A DNA stretch of 64,000 nt from Rhodanobacter sp. (GTDB lineage: Bacteria > Pseudomonadota > Gammaproteobacteria > Xanthomonadales > Rhodanobacteraceae). The DNA lies in contig JASBTI010000004.1 in the NCBI GenBank assembly GCA_030148505.1, forward strand, positions 80,679 to 144,678, written 5' to 3'. A program made the position numbers and the translations under genes. Each line of letters opens with the position of its first letter. Position 1 is the first letter of the stretch. Under the pieces are notes generated by a model. The model did no database searches. It was given only the letters and a program-made list of their open reading frames with translations, and was not told where the DNA came from. Below, in pieces: positions 25,591 to 33,875 of the stretch.

Positions 25591-25980
25591 ATGCACTACC
25601 TCATCGCCTTGATCTATTTCCTGCTGGCATTGGTCGGTCTGGACGGCTACGGCAGCCATACGCTCGTTACGCGCTCGGCTGTAAACGGCGTCGATGTGCT
25701 CTACAGCAGGACACACGTGGCCGCTGGCATCGCGGAGGTTGCGTGCATCAGTAGTGAGAGCGGTCGTTGCCACTACCGGGTGATGCCGGCAGATTGTACT
25801 GCTCCCAGGCCATTGGCCGTGGCAGCGGCGCTCTGCAACATCGAACCGCATCTCTCGTTCGTCCTGTCGGCGGGGGCGCGACGTCAGCTTGCCGGGCTGC
25901 CGGCGAGCTTCACGCTCTGTGTTAGCCAGAACAGCGACCACCAAGTTGCCGATTGCGAGTCGATCCCAACGCAGCTTTAA
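25591..25980 (+). CDS. Hypothetical exported protein
   Basis: A 129-residue protein starting MHYLIALIYFLLALVGLDGYGS, a leader-like hydrophobic helix with an almost uncharged head. The rest has five Cys residues (VACISSESGRCHYRV, ADCTAPRP, ALCNIE, TLCVSQN, VADCES), an even spread that suggests disulfides in the periplasm. AGGCAGG lies ahead of the ATG. It follows the LytTR regulator by 41 bases in the same direction, so it may be co-transcribed. No family is recognised. Confidence 0.6.
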   Translation: MHYLIALIYFLLALVGLDGYGSHTLVTRSAVNGVDVLYSRTHVAAGIAEVACISSESGRCHYRVMPADCTAPRPLAVAAALCNIEPHLSFVLSAGARRQLAGLPASFTLCVSQNSDHQVADCESIPTQL

Positions 25981-26029
25981 CGTGGTTGCAGGAACATGAA
26001 TGTTTTTTCAGGGGAGAAGGGGGCGACGG

Positions 26030-27127
26030 CTAGCGTTGCGGCTTCGGGCACGGTCCGTAAAATGAAAGGGCTGCCTTTTCTTCTTCCTCGGCGAATTGTC
26101 GACGCAGATCGAGCTGGCATTTCTTCAGCAATGACGGTGCAAAGGCGTCGGGCCAATAGGGGCTGAGATCGGGGTCCTCGGGCAACTGGTGGTGCTCGTT
26201 TAGTAGTTGCACGATCGCCAACAGGTCAGCGGCCGTCAAGGCGGTACCGAGGGGCGACAGCAAGCGTGTTTTTTCAGGAAGCTGGCGTTCGGTCAGGGCC
26301 TCGACGACGTCGCGGGGCAACTCCCAGTATTGCGCTGCCTGCATCGACAGTTGCGCGGCGAGTTGCGCGCAAGCGGCGAGAAAACCCGGTGAATAAGGTA
26401 TTTCGGTCGTTGGCGGAAGCTGACCGAGCATGCGAATTACGGCGCCGGTACCAGTGTGGCAGATGATGCCGGCCAGATACGCCTCGAAGCTGTCGCATCC
26501 GCCGTAGCGCCCCAGTAGCGCACAAGCATGGGCGCATCGCTCGGCGTGATCCCACAGGCGCTCTCCGGCGACATGGCTAAGCGCACCGGCATTGGCTTGC
26601 AGGATAGGTTTCATGACGTGTTGGGTGACTACGCGCCGCAGCCCGTTTTGACCCAGCAGGATGACTGCGTGCTGCAGGCTGCGAACAGGTTGGGCCGAAC
26701 GGTAGTACACGCTATTGGTGACACGCATGACTTCACCGACCATCAAGGGATCGCGACCGATAAGCGCGCTCAGCTGCTTGCCGGCCGCATTGTCGTTCTT
26801 CAGCGTCTGCAGCAATTGCGGCAATACGCTGGGGAGGCGGGGCAGGTTGCGCATGTCGAAGCGTACGCTGAGCATGCTCAGCCTTTTCAGCGTGGCTAAT
26901 TCATTACTGCTGGGTTCTTCTGCTGTGGCATCGGGCACGCCCAGCACAAAGCGGTGAAAGCGATCTTCGATTTTCGCCAGCGGCATGACGTGGCTGGTTT
27001 CCGCGGTCTCAGTGGGCGCGACGTCGGGAGCGCGGCGGGGCCCGGCAATGGTCGCGGTCACAGCCGGCAGCGCGCGCTTTGATGGTGCTCTGCGGCGATG
27101 GAAGAGGTGCTGCCACATGCTCCCCAT
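26030..27127 (-). CDS. HDOD domain-containing protein
   Basis: A 365-residue protein with a disordered basic head and an HDOD domain (about 90-290): FDMRNLPRLPSVLPQLLQTLKNDNAAGKQLSALIGRDPLMVGEVMRVTNSVYY is the classic opening (P.LP....L......S...LA..I..DP.L...LLR..NS). HDOD proteins are helical relatives of HD hydrolases without the metal-binding HD pair; in Xanthomonas (GsmR) and others they act in motility and second-messenger signalling as non-catalytic adaptors. There is no partner domain here. The ATG at 27127 has AAGGAAGG upstream. The C-terminus ends in a short, variable tail. Confidence 0.88.
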   Translation of the reverse strand: MGSMWQHLFHRRRAPSKRALPAVTATIAGPRRAPDVAPTETAETSHVMPLAKIEDRFHRFVLGVPDATAEEPSSNELATLKRLSMLSVRFDMRNLPRLPSVLPQLLQTLKNDNAAGKQLSALIGRDPLMVGEVMRVTNSVYYRSAQPVRSLQHAVILLGQNGLRRVVTQHVMKPILQANAGALSHVAGERLWDHAERCAHACALLGRYGGCDSFEAYLAGIICHTGTGAVIRMLGQLPPTTEIPYSPGFLAACAQLAAQLSMQAAQYWELPRDVVEALTERQLPEKTRLLSPLGTALTAADLLAIVQLLNEHHQLPEDPDLSPYWPDAFAPSLLKKCQLDLRRQFAEEEEKAALSFYGPCPKPQR

Positions 27128-27239
27128 AAGTAGGCCTTCCTTCTCCGAACGGCAGTTGTCTGCGCGCCGGCTCTGTCAGGGTATCGGCAGCATGGAGGCA
27201 AAATTGAGGGCTTGGATTTTGACGGCAGCACGGTAGCCG

Positions 27240-27272
27240 CCGAAGGTTGGCTGTGCAGCAGCCAACCTTCGG
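27240..27272. other. Perfect 14-bp hairpin without T-run
   Basis: CCGAAGGTTGGCTG, loop TGCAG, CAGCCAACCTTCGG. It lies 42 bases past the stop of the small lysine-rich gene and about 110 bases ahead of the HDOD start, both on the minus strand. Neither side has a T-run, so it is either a weak or factor-dependent terminator or a processing/stability structure. Confidence 0.6.
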
Positions 27273-27314
27273 GCTGACGTTATCGCAGATTGCCTGGCAG
27301 CAACCTGCAATCGG

Positions 27315-27416
27315 CTATTGCCCTTTTTTCTTTTCCTGCTTGGCGGCTCTTTTTTCCTTCATCGTCTTGGCCGGTTTTTTCTTTTCGCTTTTCTTGGAAT
27401 CCATGCCCTTGCTCAT
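27315..27416 (-). CDS. Lysine-rich microprotein, 33 residues
   Basis: The ATG at 27416 has GGAGAAC just upstream. The product starts MSKGMDSKKSEKKKPAKT and continues MKEKRAAKQEKKKGQ before a TAG stop. About 40% of its residues are lysine, with Ala, Glu and Met as the rest, so it is a highly basic, probably unstructured peptide. I recall short Lys-rich ORFs starting MSKG and containing PAKT-KEKRAAK in related Proteobacteria, but cannot verify it here. It could bind RNA, DNA or the ribosome. It is a single gene between the HDOD gene and the S4/pseudouridine-synthase-like gene; a strong hairpin follows it. Confidence 0.72.
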   Translation of the reverse strand: MSKGMDSKKSEKKKPAKTMKEKRAAKQEKKKGQ

Positions 27417-27501
27417 GCTGTTCTCCGCGGTGTGGTCAGTGGTTGGGACATGTGAAACCCGGCCAGTTTATGCCCTTCCGGTGGCCAGCCGGCAGCATGC
27501 G

Positions 27502-28230
27502 CTAGATACGTTCATGCGGTGCCAGGTAGCGCCATTGACCGGGCGGCAATTTAGCCAGTGGAATGCGGCCCACGCGCAGGCACTTCATCGCCAGTACTTG
27601 CAGTCCGACGGCCTCGCACATGGGTACGATCCGGGCTGCCTGCAGCCGCTTGAAGGCGAAGCGCAGGCGCCGCTCGCTTTGCCAACTGACCTTGATCGGC
27701 GGCATGGCGTAGTTGTTGAAGCGCAGACCGTGATTGAGCAGGGCCAGCCCGTTCGGGATCAACTCGCCGCTGACCTCGACCACGAACTCCTGCTCGACCT
27801 GCTCGATGTCCTCGGTAAGCTTGCGGATGACCCGCCAGTCCTGAGTGTAGATCAGCAGGCCGCTGGCTTGGGGAGGGAGCAGCAACGGCGTAGCGAGTCG
27901 TTGCAGGTGCCGTTTCAATGGCCGTACGCCGGAGGGGTCGTCGGGCCAGCGCGTTTGCGGGGTCACCAGGGTGCCCGTCCCATTTCTTGTATCGTGATCG
28001 CTGTGCTCAAGGGTGACGGGCTGGTGCATCACGAGCGTCGCGGCCTCCGGAGGGGCCAGCTCCGCTTTCGAGTCGATATCCACCTGCTGCGTGTCGACCA
28101 TGAACTGCGGTTCTTCGACCACCGTGCCGTCGACCCGCACCCAGCCGCCCTCGATATATTGCTCGGCCTCGCGACGCGAACACTGGACCAGTGCAATCAC
28201 CCGCTTGGCGAGCCGGACAGGTTCGGTCAT
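27502..28230 (-). CDS. RsuA/RluF-like pseudouridine synthase homolog lacking the catalytic Asp
   Basis: A 242-residue protein. An N-terminal S4 RNA-binding domain (about 1-55: RLAKRVIALVQCSRREAEQYIEGGWVRVDGTVV) is followed by a domain related to RsuA/RluF/RluB. SGLLIYTQD (123-131) aligns with SGLLLLTND, but the preceding GRLDRDT of active enzymes is replaced by LLLPPQA, with Pro119 where the catalytic Asp belongs. The RxHQVRRM block is also changed (FKRLQAARIVPMCEAVGLQVL), while the end IPLAKLPPGQWRYL is kept. It is probably an RNA-binding pseudoenzyme. The start at 28230 gives a proper S4 domain. Confidence 0.82.
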   Translation of the reverse strand: MTEPVRLAKRVIALVQCSRREAEQYIEGGWVRVDGTVVEEPQFMVDTQQVDIDSKAELAPPEAATLVMHQPVTLEHSDHDTRNGTGTLVTPQTRWPDDPSGVRPLKRHLQRLATPLLLPPQASGLLIYTQDWRVIRKLTEDIEQVEQEFVVEVSGELIPNGLALLNHGLRFNNYAMPPIKVSWQSERRLRFAFKRLQAARIVPMCEAVGLQVLAMKCLRVGRIPLAKLPPGQWRYLAPHERI

Positions 28231-28341
28231 CGCAATATCACCGAGTAAAGGGAGGCCATTGTAAGTGGTGTGCCGGGCGCCGGTGGCAATTGGCCCGGAC
28301 GATCCCCACATCAGGGCCATTCACCTTGGCGAGAGCCTGAC

Positions 28342-29352
28342 ATGATCCCTTTTTCCATCCTTGACCTCGCACCGGTTACCGAAGGCAGCGACGCCGCGCA
28401 GGCTTTCCGCAACACCCTGGAGCTGGCGCAGTTGGCCGATCGCCTCGGTTATGAACGTTACTGGCTGGCCGAACACCACAATATGCCCGGCATCGCCAGT
28501 GCGGCGACCGCGGTACTGATCGGTCATGTGGCCGGCGGCACCTCACGCATTCGTGTCGGTGCCGGCGGCATCATGTTGCCGAACCATGCGCCGCTGCAGG
28601 TCGCCGAGGCGTTTGGCACGCTGGCGTCGTTGTATCCGGGGCGCATCGATCTGGGTCTGGGACGCGCACCGGGTACCGACCAAGCCACTGCGAAAGCATT
28701 GCGCCGCTATTTCGACAGTGCTGAGGCGTTCCCGCAGGACGTGCTGGAGTTGTTGGGCTATTTCGAGCCGGCGACCTCCGGCCAGCCGGTGCGCGCGGTA
28801 CCGGGCGCCGGCATCGAGGTACCGGTGTGGTTGCTTGGCTCCAGCCTGTTCAGCGCCACGCTGGCGGCGCGACTGGGCCTGCCCTTTGCATTCGCCTCGC
28901 ACTTTGCACCTGATGCGATGGATGAGGCGTTGGCGCGGTATCGGCGTGATTTCCGTCCTTCGGCAAGGTTGCAGCAACCGTACGCGATGCTCGGCCTCAA
29001 CGTGGTTGCTGCCACCACCGATGCCGAGGCACGACGGCTGTTTACCACGCAGCAACAGAGTTTCGTCAATCTGCGTCGCGGCCGGCCGGGCCTGATTCCG
29101 CCACCGCTGGACGACATCGAGTCGTTCTGGTCGCCAGTCGAGAAGCAGGGGGTGGAGCGCGCGCTAGCCTGCGCCGTGGTCGGTGCCCCCGACACAGCGC
29201 AGCGGGGCATCGAGGCTTTTATCGCACGACATCGGCCGGACGAGTTACTGGTTACCACCAATGTGTTCGAGCACGCGGCGCGGCGGCATTCGTTCGAGAT
29301 CGTGGCGGCACTCCACCACCGGCTGGCCGACGCAGGTATGACTTCCCGCTGA
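28342..29352 (+). CDS. LLM-class flavin-dependent oxidoreductase
   Basis: A 336-residue luciferase-like monooxygenase. The start [25 protein letters not shown] and the block [28 protein letters not shown], then [44 protein letters not shown], are diagnostic of the YhbW/MsnO8 group. These enzymes use reduced flavin from a separate reductase to oxidise small organic molecules with oxygen. The substrate is not known. The ATG at 28342 is set by alignment to the family start. It is divergent from the S4/RluF-like gene across 111 bases. Confidence 0.92.
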   Translation: MIPFSILDLAPVTEGSDAAQAFRNTLELAQLADRLGYERYWLAEHHNMPGIASAATAVLIGHVAGGTSRIRVGAGGIMLPNHAPLQVAEAFGTLASLYPGRIDLGLGRAPGTDQATAKALRRYFDSAEAFPQDVLELLGYFEPATSGQPVRAVPGAGIEVPVWLLGSSLFSATLAARLGLPFAFASHFAPDAMDEALARYRRDFRPSARLQQPYAMLGLNVVAATTDAEARRLFTTQQQSFVNLRRGRPGLIPPPLDDIESFWSPVEKQGVERALACAVVGAPDTAQRGIEAFIARHRPDELLVTTNVFEHAARRHSFEIVAALHHRLADAGMTSR

Positions 29353-29437
29353 GGCATTTCGTCGGTAAACGTCCGGGGCGTGCCGTCGATCGGCCATAAT
29401 TGCCGCCATTCCATGAATTATTGAAGTTGTCGCAGGC

Positions 29438-30295
29438 ATGAAAACACCCCCGGGATTGCAGGAGCTGATCGACGAAGGCGTGATCGATCAGGTGCTGAGG
29501 CCGCTCAAAAGCGGCAAGGAAGCCGCCGTCTACGTCGTCCGCTCGGGCGAGGACATCCGTTGTGCCAAGGTCTACAAGGACATGGCGCAGCGCAGCTTCC
29601 AGGCGCGCGTGCAGTACCAGGAAGGCCGCAAGGTGCGCGGCAGTCGACAGGCCCGGGCGATGGGCAAGGCCACCAAGTTCGGTCGCAAGGAGGCCGAGGC
29701 GGCCTGGAAGAATGCCGAGGTCGATGCCCTATACCAGCTCACCGCCGCCGGGGTACGCGTACCCAAGCCCTATGGTTATTTCAGCGGCGTGCTGGTGATG
29801 GAGCTGGTCACCGATGCGGACGGCTACTCGGCACCGCGGCTGGGCGAGGTGGAACTGTCTGCGGACACCGCGCGCGAGTACCACCGCTTCCTGATGCAGC
29901 AGGTGGCGCGGATGTTGTGCGTGGGCCTGATCCACGGTGACCTGTCCGAGTACAACGTGCTGGTCGGGCCGGACGGTCCGGTAATCATCGATTTGCCGCA
30001 AGCGGTAAGCGCGTCAGGCAACAACAATGCGCGCACCATGCTGCGGCGCGATGTGGGGAACATCACCATCAGCCTGTCACGCTTTGCCCCGGAGTTGCTG
30101 GATACCCACTATGGTGAGGAAATGTGGGCGCTATACGAGCTCGGTGAATTGCACCCGGATACCGAGCTCAGCGGCGAGTTCGAATTCGATGAACGCATTG
30201 CCGATGTGGACAGCGTGATGCAATCGATCATCGATGCACGCGAGGAGGCGATCATTCGCCAGCAAGGACGGGAAGAGGCCGCGCAGGCCGACTGA
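29438..30295 (+). CDS. RIO-type serine protein kinase
   Basis: A 285-residue atypical kinase. LKSGKEAAVYVVRSGEDIRCAKVYK carries the nucleotide-binding loop and catalytic-type Lys; LIHGDLSEYNVLV holds the catalytic Asp and Asn, and IIDLPQAV the metal-binding Asp. These are the RIO1-family signatures. In archaea and eukaryotes RIO kinases mature the small ribosomal subunit; bacterial forms similar to Pseudomonas PA4780 are less well understood. The gene stands alone between the LLM oxidoreductase and the convergent PQQ-type gene. The acidic C-terminus (residues about 235-285) is a variable extension. Confidence 0.93.
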   Translation: MKTPPGLQELIDEGVIDQVLRPLKSGKEAAVYVVRSGEDIRCAKVYKDMAQRSFQARVQYQEGRKVRGSRQARAMGKATKFGRKEAEAAWKNAEVDALYQLTAAGVRVPKPYGYFSGVLVMELVTDADGYSAPRLGEVELSADTAREYHRFLMQQVARMLCVGLIHGDLSEYNVLVGPDGPVIIDLPQAVSASGNNNARTMLRRDVGNITISLSRFAPELLDTHYGEEMWALYELGELHPDTELSGEFEFDERIADVDSVMQSIIDAREEAIIRQQGREEAAQAD

Positions 30296-30340
30296 GCCGC
30301 CTGCATCGAGGGCGGCCAGCCGCCGCCTGACCTCACGCTT

Positions 30341-31813
30341 TCAGGGAGGGGGCGCGATGAGCTTCGCAACAGGCATGGCCAACACCCAGTCCCACGTATT
30401 GGCGACATACAACGTGCCGCCGACGACCGTGGGACCGGCGATGCCGAAGCGACCACCGATATCTTTCCTTCCGAGCAATTTTCCCGTGGCCGCATCCAGC
30501 ACGTAGATCGATGGGCCGGTAGCGATGTAGAGCTTGCCCTCAAGATAGGCAGCGGGCCCCCGGCCGGAGCCCGCTTCACTCGGGTTGGGAATATTCCAGC
30601 GCCATTTTTGCTTGCCAGTGTGCAGATCGAAGGCCTGATAGGTATTGGTGACAGGTGAGCCCACGTATACCGTACCGTCGTGGATCATCGGTACGCCACC
30701 TTTGTACGATGGCGGTTTGGCAGCGCGACCCAGCTGGTGAGTCCATAGCGACTTGCCGCTGTTGGCATCGAAGGCGCCGATCGTGAAGTCGGTCGTCGTT
30801 TTGCCGTCGATGGTGCGGGCATCGGAAACAGCGTCGGTAACTACGACGCCATCCGCTACGGCGGGGGATACATCGCCCATGCCGGTATTTGCCGCCTTGG
30901 GCAAGGTCACCTTCCACAGGGTGCGACCGGTTTTTTCGTCGAGGCTGAAGAGAAAAGCCGGCGATGCCATGCCGACAAAGACCCTGCCCTCGGCGATGGC
31001 AGGGCTCGACATGTTGCCCATGCCGCCCAGCTTGGTGGACCAAAGTTCGCGGCCGGTATGGACGTCCAGCGCGGTCACCGCGCCGGAGCCGTCGGACATC
31101 ACTAGCCGGTCCCCCACAATGGCGGGTGTCGGCATGGCATCGCCGACGCTGGCATGGCGCCACCGAAGCGTGCCGGTGTCGCGGTCAAACGCATAGATTC
31201 CGTTGTAAGCGACACCCGCGCCGCGCACTGCGCTGCCGGTCTTTCCAAATTTTTGCAGGTTGGAATAGTTGAAGCCCACGGTGCCCGCGTTGGCGAAAAC
31301 CATGTCGCCGGAAATCAACGGTTGGCCCATCCAGGTCGTACCCACGGGGCTGGCGCGCCAGATCAGTTTGCCGGTCCTCGCATTGAGTGCATAGATGAAC
31401 TGGTCGCTGCTGGCGGCGAAGATCATGCCTTGCGCAGCCGATACACCTACAGCGTTGCCAAGCCATTGTGCGGAAGTTGTTTCGGCGCTTTTCGCCCCCA
31501 GCGTATCAGCGTCGAATGCGGGATTCTCCAGCGGCCAAGCGCGTGCTTCGGCGTAACGCCAGCTCACGCCACCGGTAACCCATGCCGACTTCGCCTTGGA
31601 GCGGTCCCCCACCGCGTTGTGCGCAGGTGAACGATATATCTGCAGCCAGTTTGTGGGGAAGCCTTGACGTTCGGACGCATCCGGAAGATTTTCGGGATGG
31701 CTTAACGTACTGAAAGGGCCGTCGGCGGGACCTGGGAGCGGAACCTGGATGGCGACAGCTCCGGTAGCCGGTACCCACAAGAGCGCGGCCAGGACGACGC
31801 GAACCGGTGTCAT
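30341..31813 (-). CDS. PQQ-binding-like beta-propeller protein, exported
   Basis: A 490-residue protein with a signal peptide (MTPVRVVLAALLWVPATGAVA). Then come repeated Trp-docking blades: QFIYALNARTGKLIWRA, GIYAFDRDTGTLRWRH, AVTALDVHTGRELWST, LFSLDEKTGRTLWKV, GAFDANSGKSLWTH, QAFDLHTGKQKWRW, SIYVLDAATGKLLGRK, the pattern A.D..TG...W of PQQ-dehydrogenase-like and BamB-like propellers. Dehydrogenase active-site residues cannot be identified with confidence, so an enzymatic role is unproven; a sugar or alcohol dehydrogenase or a scaffold are both possible. Starts at 31858 and 31891 are alternatives; none has a good ribosome site. Confidence 0.8.
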   Translation of the reverse strand: MTPVRVVLAALLWVPATGAVAIQVPLPGPADGPFSTLSHPENLPDASERQGFPTNWLQIYRSPAHNAVGDRSKAKSAWVTGGVSWRYAEARAWPLENPAFDADTLGAKSAETTSAQWLGNAVGVSAAQGMIFAASSDQFIYALNARTGKLIWRASPVGTTWMGQPLISGDMVFANAGTVGFNYSNLQKFGKTGSAVRGAGVAYNGIYAFDRDTGTLRWRHASVGDAMPTPAIVGDRLVMSDGSGAVTALDVHTGRELWSTKLGGMGNMSSPAIAEGRVFVGMASPAFLFSLDEKTGRTLWKVTLPKAANTGMGDVSPAVADGVVVTDAVSDARTIDGKTTTDFTIGAFDANSGKSLWTHQLGRAAKPPSYKGGVPMIHDGTVYVGSPVTNTYQAFDLHTGKQKWRWNIPNPSEAGSGRGPAAYLEGKLYIATGPSIYVLDAATGKLLGRKDIGGRFGIAGPTVVGGTLYVANTWDWVLAMPVAKLIAPPP

Positions 31814-32074
31814 GCGATTGGCCCGATGCGGGGTAGGGGCGGCACGACCGCGCGACATGGAAGGGTTCCGGCGGGTACGCAGTGCTTGCATGTCGACATG
31901 GTGCCTCCGTTGATGCGACGAGCACTGGCCTGAGCGCAGGTCTGCTTCGAGCAGCATGCCGTTGCCGTTGTGAAACTGCCGTACAAAAGCCGGGCGCAAG
32001 CCACCTCAGCCCTTGGCGGTAGCAACTTGGGAGTCAGGCCCGGAAGGCGCGGCACAGCCCCGGCGGCATCGGCG

Positions 32075-32509
32075 TCATGACGAGCCCACACTCAGCAGTT
32101 CCACGTCGAAGACCAGCGATGCGTTCGGCGGGATATCGCTACCGGCACCCGCCGAGCCGTAGCCGAGCGACGCTGGAATCAGCAGGGTGCGCTTGCCGCC
32201 GGCGCGCATGCCGGCCACGCCCTTGTCCCAGCCTTCGATCACGCTGCCCTGGCCGAGGACGAAGGAGAACGGTTGGCCATGATCGAGCGAGCTGTCGAAC
32301 TTTTTCCCGTGCTTGTCTTTGGCATCCTTGTCGTACAGCCACCCGGTGTATTGCACGGTGACGGTCATGCCGGGCTTCGCTTCGGCACCGGTGCCGACCT
32401 TCTGGTCGATCACGGTCAGCTTGTCGACCTGGCCATTGGCGTGTGCCTGCGGTGTCGGGCTGCAGGCAGCGAGCAGGGTGAGGGCGAGCAGGGGCAGCAA
32501 CCAGCGCAT
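32075..32509 (-). CDS. FKBP-type peptidylprolyl isomerase lipoprotein
   Basis: A 144-residue protein. The lipoprotein signal MRWLLPLLALTLLAACS has lipobox LAAC. The FKBP domain (about 38-144) is complete: PGMTVTVQYTGWLYD, KKFDSSLDHGQPFSFVLGQGSVIEGWDKGVAGMRAGGKRTLLIP, LGYGSAG, IPPNASLVFDVELL. The aromatic pocket residues (Y, F, W, Y, F) are present, so it should catalyse proline isomerisation in the periplasm, probably for outer-membrane or secreted proteins. It stands alone on the minus strand with about 60 bases to the cation transporter gene upstream. Confidence 0.95.
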   Translation of the reverse strand: MRWLLPLLALTLLAACSPTPQAHANGQVDKLTVIDQKVGTGAEAKPGMTVTVQYTGWLYDKDAKDKHGKKFDSSLDHGQPFSFVLGQGSVIEGWDKGVAGMRAGGKRTLLIPASLGYGSAGAGSDIPPNASLVFDVELLSVGSS

Positions 32510-32569
32510 GGCATGACTCCGAAACAGCGATTGAGGACGGTGATTATCCGGGAATGCGACGGGATTCGC

Positions 32570-33184
32570 TCATGCCCTGCTGTCGCGTGCGAGCTGATGC
32601 TCGGTGCGCGCGGCCTGCCAGACTTCGCGGGCGGCGTCGGCATTGATCAACATGATGCCGGCACCGACGAGCATGTCCGGCCACGCTGACGGTGCGATGG
32701 CGGTGATCGCGCCGGCCAGCACGATGGCGATATTCGCGAACACGTCGTTGCGGGCCGACAGGAAGGCGGCGCGGGTCAGGCTGCCGCGGTGGTGGCGAAA
32801 GCGCATCAGCAGCAGGGCACAGCCGAGGTTGACGGCCATCGCGCCCAGCGCAGTCAAGGTCAGCGGCGTCGGTGCCGGCGGCACCGGCAGCTGGATCTTG
32901 CTCCACAGCACCCATAACGTGGCCAGCGCCGGTACCAGCAGGATGGCCGCCAGCCCCATGCCGACGCGTGCCCGCGCTCTCAGGCTCCAGCCCAGCGCGA
33001 GCAGGATCAGCAGGTTGACCGAGGCATCTTCCAGAAAATCCACGCTGTCGGCGAACAGCGAGACCGAACCTATCGCCATCGCCACGGCAAATTCGACGCC
33101 GAAGTAAGCGAGGTTGAGCAACGCGACCCACATCACTACGCGTCGCAAGCCGCGATCCGGCGGAGCGCTCGCCGCAGGTATCAT
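32570..33184 (-). CDS. Short cation diffusion facilitator-like transporter
   Basis: A 204-residue membrane protein with about six helices, no C-terminal cytoplasmic domain. LLNLAYFGVEFAVAMAIGSVSLFADSVDFLEDASVNLLIL is the first conserved CDF block, but the usual HxxxD metal pair of helix II is DSVDFLED (D..D). The second site reads LSARNDVFANIAIVLAGAI, where the usual HxxxD is N..F-type. Full CDF proteins have about 300 residues, so this is a shortened form with unusual metal ligands. It follows yaeQ by three bases, so the two form an operon. Confidence 0.78.
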   Translation of the reverse strand: MIPAASAPPDRGLRRVVMWVALLNLAYFGVEFAVAMAIGSVSLFADSVDFLEDASVNLLILLALGWSLRARARVGMGLAAILLVPALATLWVLWSKIQLPVPPAPTPLTLTALGAMAVNLGCALLLMRFRHHRGSLTRAAFLSARNDVFANIAIVLAGAITAIAPSAWPDMLVGAGIMLINADAAREVWQAARTEHQLARDSRA

Positions 33185-33187
33185 CGT

Positions 33188-33745
33188 TCAGCTGACCGCT
33201 TCGGCCGGCGCCATGCGACGCGCCGGGTCCACTGCCACCGCATCCGCATCGTTCATCAGCTGCAGCTGGCCATCCTGGATCAGGGCTTGCAGCCGCATGC
33301 CGCGTTGCAGCAGGGCCAGCAAGGCGGTAACGGTGGCGGCGGCAATATCGAGCACGGTGAGATTGCGGTTGCGCCCCAGTGCGGCGCCGACCTTGTCCCA
33401 CCAGATATCCGCGCTGTTGCCAGCGTAGTTGATCACCACCACCTGGCGCGCGCGGCCGCAGGCTTTGCGGATGCGGCTTTCGTCAGGCTGGCCCAGCTCG
33501 ATCCACAACTCGACCTCGTCGGTATAGGTCTTGCGCCACAGTGCCGGTTCGTCCTCGTCGCTGATGCCCTTGCCGAACTCCAGCCGATCGTCCGCATACA
33601 GCGCGAACGCCAGCAGCCGAACCATCAGGCGTTCCTCGGTTTCCGATGGATGGCGTGCGAGGGTCAGCGCATGCGTGGCGTAGTAATGCCGGTCCATGTC
33701 GCTGATCTGCAGCTCGACCTTGTAGATGGTGGCGTTGAGTGCCAT
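33188..33745 (-). CDS. yaeQ: YaeQ family protein
   Basis: A 185-residue protein starting MALNATIYKVELQISDMDRHYYATHALTLARHPSETEERLMVRLLAFAL, which is the YaeQ signature, with FGKGISDEDEPALWRKTYTDEVELWIELGQPDESRIRKA following. YaeQ resembles the PD-(D/E)XK nuclease fold but its biochemical role is not settled; E. coli YaeQ was first linked to RfaH suppression. The start has GAGGTAAA upstream at 33745. It lies three bases from the downstream cation transporter gene and is divergent from the RluA-type gene. Confidence 0.94.
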   Translation of the reverse strand: MALNATIYKVELQISDMDRHYYATHALTLARHPSETEERLMVRLLAFALYADDRLEFGKGISDEDEPALWRKTYTDEVELWIELGQPDESRIRKACGRARQVVVINYAGNSADIWWDKVGAALGRNRNLTVLDIAAATVTALLALLQRGMRLQALIQDGQLQLMNDADAVAVDPARRMAPAEAVS

Positions 33746-33875
33746 GGGTTTACCTCGGGACAACAGCCGGCCATTGTACGCGCTTGCGTGCGGCAGGCGT
33801 CGTGGCGGGTCAGGGGCTGGCCATGAGCTGACGTGTTGAAGCCGTTCCACCAACAAACACTAGACTTGAGCGAAC

